This document shows, one piece after another, positions 58,459-64,000 of a DNA stretch of 64,000 nt. The DNA is from CAVUAT01 sp963739545 (GTDB lineage: Bacteria > Actinomycetota > Thermoleophilia > Solirubrobacterales > 70-9). Under the pieces are notes generated by a model. The model was not told the origin of the DNA. It saw only the letters and a program-made list of their open reading frames with translations, and made no database searches. The DNA is taken from NCBI GenBank assembly GCA_963739545.1, contig CAVUAT010000014.1:186001-250000 (forward strand), read 5' to 3'. Positions within the stretch are counted from its first letter, which is position 1, and each line of letters opens with the position of its first letter. Both the position numbers and the translations under genes were made by a program.

Positions 58459-59919
58459 TCAGGCGGCGACTATCCGGCGCTGGGTGCTGTCCAGCTGAGC
58501 CGTCAGCTTGTCGGCCAGCTCGAACGCCTGTGTGCGGATCTCGGGCATCGCCGTCGTCTCCCAGAGGCGGCCCTTTCGCAGCGGGCCGATCGTCGAGAGC
58601 ATCGTCGACGGGGTCCCGTGTGAGTCGAGCAGGGCGCCGCGAGAGTCGTGATCGAGCCCGAGCCCGAGCGGGCCCGGGCGGACGAAGCCGTCGCGGAAGA
58701 GGCCGCCGAGCACGGGCTCGCGGCCGCTCTCGAGGTCGAGCGCCGGCCCGGTGCAGTTGACCAGGCGGTCGACTCGGAAGTTGGCGCTCTGCCCTTCGGC
58801 GAGATCGAGGGTGACCTCGACGACGCCGCCGCCGTCACGCTGGCTGCGCAGGCGCATGCGCTGGACGCGCCCCCGCGCCAGGCGAAGCCTTCCCGAGGCG
58901 CGGAGCACCTCGAGCGTGCGCCCGATCTCGGGCGCCATCCGGTGGCGGTGCACGTCCCAGCGGCGAGAGAGGTGGCGGACGAACTCCTCGCGGTCCTCGT
59001 CGTTCAGGCGCCGCCAGATTCGGTTCGTGTAGGGGCGAAGCGCGTCGATCACCTCCCGCCAGTCGCCTCCTCTCGCCTGGGCGCTCGCGATCTCGGACTC
59101 GATCCGCGAGATCAGCTCGGAGAGGTTGACCTCGCTCGGCGGCAACTCGAACCACCGGTTCGGTGGCGCGAGGTTGCGGCGGTGCTTCTGCGGCAGCAGT
59201 CCCTGGCGCGAGACCGTGAGGATCGACCCCGGCGAATCCTGCTTGCTCAGCGTCAGCGCGACGTCGACCATCGTCAGCCCGGTCCCGAGCAGCAGCACCT
59301 TCTCGTCGCGCTGCGCGCGCTCGGCAAGGCCGGGGTCCCAGGGGTCGGGCTCGTAGCGGTCGCTTGCGACCAGCTCGGGGTCGGCCACGCCCGGGTCGGC
59401 GGGCGGCAGGTTGCCGAGCGCGAGCACGACGTGGGCCGCGGTCACCGTCGACCCCGACGCGAGCTCGACCACCGCGACGGGAGGCTTCGCCGAGGAGAGG
59501 ATCCGCACGCCGACGGCCGTGTCGCGGACGCGCTCGAGCGTGATCTGCGGGAGCGATGAGCGCTCGGCGTCGTCGAGCACGCGAGCCAGGTACTCGCCGT
59601 AGAGGGCGCGCGGCGCGAAGTCGCCGCTCTCGAGCGGGTGGCCGCAGTCGTTCGCCCAGCGCACGAAGTGGCCGGGGTCGCGCGGCAGCGCCCCCATCTG
59701 CCCCGCGGGGACGTTCAGGCGATGGGTCTCGTCGGTCGTCGAATACGCGAGCCCGAGGCCGACGCGCGGCCGGGGCTCGATCACAACCACGCGCAGGCCG
59801 TTGCGATGGCTTCGGCGCAGCAGCTGGGCGGCAACCAGCGCGCCGCTGGCACCGCCGCCGATCACGGCGACGGTCTGCACTGCGCTTCGAGGTGTGTCAA
59901 CTCTGGGGACAGTCGCCAT
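58459..59919 (-). CDS. FAD/NAD(P)-binding oxidoreductase (NAD_binding_9 type)
   Basis: 486 residues. VAVIGGGASGALVAAQLLRR at residues 18-37, then GLGLAYSTTDETHRLNVPAG and the second nucleotide site LLLGTGLTMVDVALTL. The layout is that of YdhS/HcaT-like NAD(P)-binding proteins of unknown substrate. It includes INCTGPA-type VNCTGPALDLES near the C-terminus. Single gene, minus strand. Confidence 0.85.
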   Translation of the reverse strand: MATVPRVDTPRSAVQTVAVIGGGASGALVAAQLLRRSHRNGLRVVVIEPRPRVGLGLAYSTTDETHRLNVPAGQMGALPRDPGHFVRWANDCGHPLESGDFAPRALYGEYLARVLDDAERSSLPQITLERVRDTAVGVRILSSAKPPVAVVELASGSTVTAAHVVLALGNLPPADPGVADPELVASDRYEPDPWDPGLAERAQRDEKVLLLGTGLTMVDVALTLSKQDSPGSILTVSRQGLLPQKHRRNLAPPNRWFELPPSEVNLSELISRIESEIASAQARGGDWREVIDALRPYTNRIWRRLNDEDREEFVRHLSRRWDVHRHRMAPEIGRTLEVLRASGRLRLARGRVQRMRLRSQRDGGGVVEVTLDLAEGQSANFRVDRLVNCTGPALDLESGREPVLGGLFRDGFVRPGPLGLGLDHDSRGALLDSHGTPSTMLSTIGPLRKGRLWETTAMPEIRTQAFELADKLTAQLDSTQRRIVAA

Positions 59920-60024
59920 AGTCGCGAAAAGCTAGCAAGTTGGCTTTCTTGATACAGAAAGTCGGGAAACTTGGAATCAGAAGCGGTGTTTCGAGTTCGC
60001 GCTCCACGGGGATGCCTGAAGCTC

Positions 60025-60378
60025 ATGACCTGGATCCTCCTGCTCATCCTGCTTCTGGTCGTCGCCTACGTCCTGTACCTCGGGAACAAGGGCCGACAGG
60101 TTCGCCGCGAGCGCGAGGCACGCGAGGCCGAGAAGCTGGAAGCCCAGGTCGGTGGCCACCGCGAGATGTCCGCCGACCACCAGGCGAAGGCCTCGGACCA
60201 GCAGGCGAGGGCCTCGGAACAGCAGGCGAAAGCCTCGGAGCTCGAGAGCAAGGCAGAGGAGTTGCGCAAGGCCGCGGACCGTGAGAAGGAGGCCGCCGAC
60301 CGCGAGACGACGAAGGCGGCTAGGCACGAGGTCATGGCAGACGAGCTCACGCCCGACGCCGACTCCAAGGACCGCTAG
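60025..60378 (+). CDS. Small membrane-anchored coiled-coil protein
   Basis: 117 residues from ATG 60025. One N-terminal helix (MTWILLLILLLVVAYVLYLG) then an Arg-rich stretch and a long helix with repeated AxxQQAKASE-like units (QAKASDQQARASEQQAKASE). No family is recognised. An ATG at 59971 is possible. Its stop overlaps that of the convergent TSUP gene. Confidence 0.7.
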   Translation: MTWILLLILLLVVAYVLYLGNKGRQVRREREAREAEKLEAQVGGHREMSADHQAKASDQQARASEQQAKASELESKAEELRKAADREKEAADRETTKAARHEVMADELTPDADSKDR

Positions 60379-61327
60379 GTCTCGGAGGTCCCGGCCTCGA
60401 GGCGCTTCGCGCGCTCGGCCTTGATGCGTTCCAGCTCGAGCTGCTCGTCGGGGTCCCCCTCGACCTCCTTGCGAAGCGCGATCTGGATCGCGAACAGCGC
60501 CGTGATCGCGAGCGAGGCGCCGACCATCACATAGGGGACGAGGTCGGTGTTCGCCTTGCTCATGATCGTGACGCCGGCGGCGATCAGGATGACGCCGAGC
60601 GCCGTGCGGAGGATCCCCTGGGGCCACTTGACGGACATGTTCGAGCCGAGGACCACGCCGGGCACCGAACCGATCACGATGTTGCCCGCGAGCAGGAAGT
60701 CGACGTTGCCGCTGAAGATGTGGGCGATGCCCGCCGCCCAGAGCAGGACGGCGGCGTGGAAGACGTCGGTGCCGACCACGCGTTGCGGCGTCAGGCGGAA
60801 GACGGCGATCAGCATGATCGCGATCAGGGTCCCCGAGCCGGCCGAGCTGAGGCCGATCACCAGGCCGGTGGTCGCGCCGATCCCGACGGCCGCGATCTTG
60901 TGGCGTGTGTGGATCTCGAAGGACTCGCGCTCCTCGATCTTGTCGGCGAGCAGCAGACCCGGAGCAGCGTCGCCGCGCCGACGACCAGCAGGGATGCGGC
61001 GAGGATCGCGAACACGGTCTCGTCGAGGTCCTCGCCCAGCTTCCGCTTCAGCACGTCGAGCAGCCAGACGCCGACGATGGCCGAGGGGACGCTGCCGGCC
61101 GCCATCCACCACGCGAGCGGCATGTTCACCGTCTTCAGCTTCAGGTGGCGCCAGCCACCCGCCGTCTTGGTGATGGCGGCGTAGAAGATGTCGGTGCCGA
61201 TCGCGGTCACCGGCTTGACTCCGAACACGAGGATCAGGAGAGGCGTCATCAGCGAGCCTCCGCCCATGCCGGTGAGGCCGACCAGGAAGCCGACGCCGAA
61301 CCCGAATAGGACGATTGCTGGATCCAT
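60375..61327 (-). CDS. TauE/SafE (TSUP) transporter (frameshifted)
   Basis: From ATG 61327, VGFLVGLTGMGGGSLMTPLL is the first family motif. Around 60955 the frame shifts by one base and the second half continues with IGATTGLVIGLSSAGSGTLI, the second motif, to the basic C-terminus ending at 60375. Both halves are intact otherwise. Sulfite export after persulfide oxidation by the CstB-like protein 2 kb away is an inference. Confidence 0.82.
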
Positions 61328-61434
61328 TTGGACGATGAAGGCGGGGGGACGAATTCCCACCTTCTGCCCTTTCCTGACCGAGAGGGTCTTAAAAGGCTGC
61401 GGGCACGATAGCGACTTCGGCTAGGTTCGACGCC

Positions 61435-61914
61435 GTGATCAACTGGCCCGAAGACCTGCGACCCGAGGTCGCGACCTTCCACGTCGTCAACGAGCTACAG
61501 ATCGACGCTCCGCGCGAGCACGTCTGGGAGTGGCTGCGCCGCCCCGAGCTCTGGCCGAGCTACTACGGCAACTCCGGCTTCGTCAAGCACCTCGAGGGGC
61601 CCTGGCCCCAGGCCGAGCTCGGGACGCGGTTTCGCTGGTTCACCTTCGGCGTCTTCGTCGGCTCGGAGATCGTGGAGTGCGACCCGCTGGACGGCCGTCT
61701 CGCCTGGTCGGCGAAGGAGATCGGCGCCAAGGGACACCACGCGTGGATCCTCTCCGACCGCGACGGCGGCACCTTCGTCCACACCGAGGAGACCCAGCGC
61801 GGCTGGGGCGTGGCCGCGGTCAGCCCGGTGCTGAGCCGGCTGATGCGCCGCTACCACCAGCGCTGGCTCGAGGGGCTCGCCCGCGTCTCGGCCTCCGGAC
61901 TGCCCTTAGAGTGA
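61435..61914 (+). CDS. SRPBCC-family protein
   Basis: 159 residues from GTG. NELQIDAPREHVWEWLRRPE is the usual beta-strand plus helix start of START/Bet v1-like proteins, ending with VLSRLMRRYHQRWLEGLARV. It binds a hydrophobic ligand. Its TGA overlaps the next GTG, so it is translationally coupled to the M32 peptidase. Confidence 0.85.
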   Translation: MINWPEDLRPEVATFHVVNELQIDAPREHVWEWLRRPELWPSYYGNSGFVKHLEGPWPQAELGTRFRWFTFGVFVGSEIVECDPLDGRLAWSAKEIGAKGHHAWILSDRDGGTFVHTEETQRGWGVAAVSPVLSRLMRRYHQRWLEGLARVSASGLPLE

Positions 61915-63434
61915 CGACGACCCCCGCCGCCGAGCTCCGGTCTCGCCTCGGCGAGATCCACGACCTGAGCCGCGCCGCCTCGCTGCTCGCGTGGGACGAG
62001 CGCACGATGATGCCCGCCGCCGGCGCCGGGTCGCGCTCCCAGCAGCTCGGCACGCTCGCCAAGGTGCGCCACGAGATGTTCTGCGACGACGAGATCGGGA
62101 ACCTCGTCGAGCAGCTGCGCTCGACCCTCGACGGCGATGGCGACGGCGACGAGCGCTCGATCGACGCCGACCTGGTGAGGATCGTCGCCCGCGACTGGGA
62201 GAAGGCGCGCCGCGTCCCCAGCTCGCTGCGCGCCGAAATGGCCCAGGCCTCGTCGGTCGCCGAGCACGCGTGGGTAGAGGCGAAGGAGGCCGCCGACTTC
62301 GCGATGCTGCTCCCCCACCTGCACACGGTCGTCGACCTCACCCGCCGCTACGCCGAGTGCTACGAGGGCTTCCCCGGCTTCGAGCATCCGTACGACCCGC
62401 TGCTCGACGAGTTCGAGCCCGAGATGAGCACCGAGCAGATGCGGGTGCTCCTCGCCGAGTTGCGCGACGGCCTGGTGCCGCTGGTCGCCGAGGCCGGGGA
62501 CCCGGACGGCCCCGACGTCTTCCGCGGCGAGTTCGACCTCGCCGCCCAGCGAGAGCTCGTCGCCGAGGTGATCGCCGAGCTCCCCTTCCCCGAGGGCTCC
62601 TACCGCCTCGACCCCACCGAGCACCCCTTCGCGATCACGATCGGCCGCGGCGACGTGCGGCTGACCACGCGCTACGACCTCGACAACCTGGCGATGTCGC
62701 TGTTCAGCGCGCTGCACGAGGGCGGCCACGGGCTGTTCGAGTCGGGAGTCGATCCCGAACTGGCGCGCACCCCGCTGGCGAAGCCGCGCTCGCTGGGGCT
62801 GCACGAGTCGCAGAGCCGCCTCTGGGAGAACTGGGTCGGGCGCGGGCGTCCCTACCTCGGCCACATCCTGCCGAAGCTGCGCGAGCGCTTCCCCGAGTCC
62901 TTCGGCGGCGAGATGGACGTCGACAGCCTCTTCCGCGACGCCAACCGAATCGAGCGCTCGCTCGTCCGGATCGAGGCCGACGAGGTCACCTACAACCTCC
63001 ACATCCTGATCCGCTTCGAGCTCGAGCTCGAGATCTTCGAGGACCGCCTCGCGCTCGAGGACCTGCCCGAGGCCTGGAACGCCCGCTACCGCGACTACCT
63101 CGGAGTCGAGGTCCCCGACGACGCGAGCGGCGTGCTCCAGGACGTCCACTGGCCCGGAGGGGCCTTCGGCTACTTCCCGACCTACACCCTCGGCAACGTG
63201 ATCGCCGCCCAGCTATGGGAGGCCGCCAGCCGCGACATCGACGGGCTCGACACCAAGATCGGCTCCGGCGAGCTCGCGCCTCTCGGCGACTGGCTGCGTG
63301 AGAAGGTCCACCGCCACGGCCGCAGGCTGTCTCCGGGCGAGGTCCTCGAGGGCGCGGGCTGCGGACCGGTCTCGGTCGCGCCCCTGCTGCGCCACTTGGA
63401 AGGGCGGGTTCAGGCCGCGGGGGCGCCGGCCTGA
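61911..63434 (+). CDS. M32-family metallocarboxypeptidase
   Basis: 507 residues from GTG 61911. The zinc motif HEGGH (269-273) lies in LFSALHEGGHGLFESGVD, with HESQSRLWENWVGRG as third-ligand helix and later ADEVTYNLHILIRFELE, all typical of thermostable carboxypeptidase 1 (Taq type). Removes C-terminal residues from peptides in the cytoplasm. The 3' end overlaps a small convergent zinc-ribbon gene. Confidence 0.95.
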   Translation: MTTTPAAELRSRLGEIHDLSRAASLLAWDERTMMPAAGAGSRSQQLGTLAKVRHEMFCDDEIGNLVEQLRSTLDGDGDGDERSIDADLVRIVARDWEKARRVPSSLRAEMAQASSVAEHAWVEAKEAADFAMLLPHLHTVVDLTRRYAECYEGFPGFEHPYDPLLDEFEPEMSTEQMRVLLAELRDGLVPLVAEAGDPDGPDVFRGEFDLAAQRELVAEVIAELPFPEGSYRLDPTEHPFAITIGRGDVRLTTRYDLDNLAMSLFSALHEGGHGLFESGVDPELARTPLAKPRSLGLHESQSRLWENWVGRGRPYLGHILPKLRERFPESFGGEMDVDSLFRDANRIERSLVRIEADEVTYNLHILIRFELELEIFEDRLALEDLPEAWNARYRDYLGVEVPDDASGVLQDVHWPGGAFGYFPTYTLGNVIAAQLWEAASRDIDGLDTKIGSGELAPLGDWLREKVHRHGRRLSPGEVLEGAGCGPVSVAPLLRHLEGRVQAAGAPA

Positions 63435-63592
63435 CGCCGTCGCGAGCCCGGTGCGAAGCGCCGCTGGTTGCCCCCGGCGCGCTCGTGGTTGTGCCCGCAA
63501 TTCGGGCACGCGAAGAGTCCGCGCTCATGTAGGACGCGGCACGAGGGGCACTCGCGGCGGTCTGAGCTGGCGATGGTCGACGGGGTCGGCAC
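63410..63592 (-). CDS. Small zinc-ribbon protein, 60 aa
   Basis: GTG at 63592 after AAAGGG starts MPTPSTIASSDRRECPSC; CPSC and CPNC pairs flank RVLHERGLFA, a zinc ribbon as in ribosomal L32-type or regulatory proteins. The tail is Arg-rich (QRRFAPGSRRRQAG). An upstream ATG at 63628 is possible. It overlaps the M32 gene by 25 nt convergently. Confidence 0.65.
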   Translation of the reverse strand: MPTPSTIASSDRRECPSCRVLHERGLFACPNCGHNHERAGGNQRRFAPGSRRRQAGAPAA

Positions 63593-63677
63593 TGCACGGA
63601 CCCTTTCGTACGTGGGATGCAGGCACATCGGCCCTTAACCGCAGCCTCGTCGTGGAGAACTACTTAAGCTCTATTGG

Positions 63678-64000
63678 GTGAGGATCGAGCGACACGCCGG
63701 TGTCATTCGCTTCGCGCTCGCCTATTTGGCGCTGCAGCTCGGCGTGGTCGCCGCCTACATCCTGATCGCCCCACGCAGCTTCTACGACGACTTCCCCGCG
63801 GGGGGATCCGAGTGGGTCTCGGCGCTTCCCCCCTACAACGAGCATCTGATCCGCGACTTCGGCTCGGCCGGCCTCGGCCTCGCCGTGCTCGCGGTCCTCG
63901 CCGCGGTCTGGATGGAGCGCCGAGTGGTGCAGGCAGCGGCGATCGCGATCTTCGTCGGCTCCCTCCCCCACGCGATCTTCCACTTCACGAAGACCGAGGC
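63678..64000 (+). CDS. Polytopic membrane protein (5' part, runs off window)
   Basis: GTG at 63678 opens MRIERHAGVIRFALAYLALQ, followed by at least three helices (LGVVAAYILIA, GLGLAVLAVLAAVWME, AAAIAIFVGSLPHAIFHF). RSFYDDFPAGGSEWVSALPP and YNEHLIRDFGSAG are blocks I have seen in small actinobacterial membrane proteins of unknown function. No stop codon before the window end. Confidence 0.75.
   Translation, partial: MRIERHAGVIRFALAYLALQLGVVAAYILIAPRSFYDDFPAGGSEWVSALPPYNEHLIRDFGSAGLGLAVLAVLAAVWMERRVVQAAAIAIFVGSLPHAIFHFTKTE

Noticed and set aside
59985..60015. GTTTCG...GGGGAT near the coiled-coil gene as a stress promoter
   Set aside because: The -10 part lacks GGGTA and the geometry places it within 15 nt of the start codon.
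1..64000. tRNA, rRNA, insertion sequence or prophage genes
   Set aside because: No cloverleaf, rRNA core sequence, transposase, integrase or phage structural gene could be recognised on either strand.

Overview
The window reads as chromosome of a high-GC actinobacterium, most likely a soil Thermoleophilia / Solirubrobacterales member. The reasons are strong G/C third-position bias, many GTG and TTG starts, two F420-type enzymes (LLM oxidoreductase, Ddn-like DUF385 protein), EgtB, a GQATVEWV pilin-type N-terminus, DUF5679, and a secreted protein built of Cys/YGTN repeats. The lineage is inferred from gene content; no rRNA or tRNA gene is visible.

Layout. 1-8.6 kb: partial egtB, an SDR, a 23-residue membrane peptide behind a stress-sigma-type promoter, a pilin-like secreted protein, LapA, a TSUP exporter, a large inverted repeat, the pntA1-A2-B transhydrogenase operon and an LLM oxidoreductase. 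8.6-17.7 kb: a RES/Xre-type toxin-antitoxin pair with a repeated operator, a P-type ATPase-HAD-pyruvate kinase operon, a Nod19/cupredoxin secreted protein and an ABC-2 exporter. 17.7-25.7 kb: crotonase, a membrane-PLC fusion, LigD-type polymerase and ligase genes around a cupin, LhgO and a lipoprotein. 25.7-32.6 kb: acyl-CoA dehydrogenase with TetR, an AbiEi/DUF559 gene with a hairpin on its start codon, DUF4126, the secreted repeat protein, thiolase and DUF5679. 32.8-40.7 kb: PAS, MBL hydrolase, amidase, an RTX-like protein, a c-di-AMP (ydaO) riboswitch before an M23 peptidase, SHOCT, NUDIX and DUF429.

40.9-49.3 kb: a glycine betaine/choline ABC operon, CsbD behind a stress-sigma-type promoter, a frameshifted LigD phosphoesterase, a second hairpin-started AbiEi/DUF559 gene, MmsA, and a divergent VIT transporter/Fur pair. 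49.3-64 kb: VOC, hydrolase, GNAT, DAO oxidase, AI-2E, MDR, MarR, DCC, DUF385, a CstB-like persulfide dioxygenase-rhodanese near a second TSUP exporter, an FAD protein, SRPBCC, M32 carboxypeptidase and a partial membrane protein.

Themes. Stress and osmotic adaptation (betaine uptake, CsbD, small membrane peptide), cell-wall remodelling under c-di-AMP, acyl-CoA catabolism, sulfur detoxification and dispersed NHEJ repair recur. At least eight genes, mostly between 31.7 and 61 kb, are interrupted by single-base frameshifts. That clustering looks more like residual sequencing indels than decay. The most unusual signal is a hairpin whose apical YATG tetraloop is the start codon of both AbiEi/DUF559 genes, with different arm sequences each time, plus a third free-standing copy next to the riboswitch.
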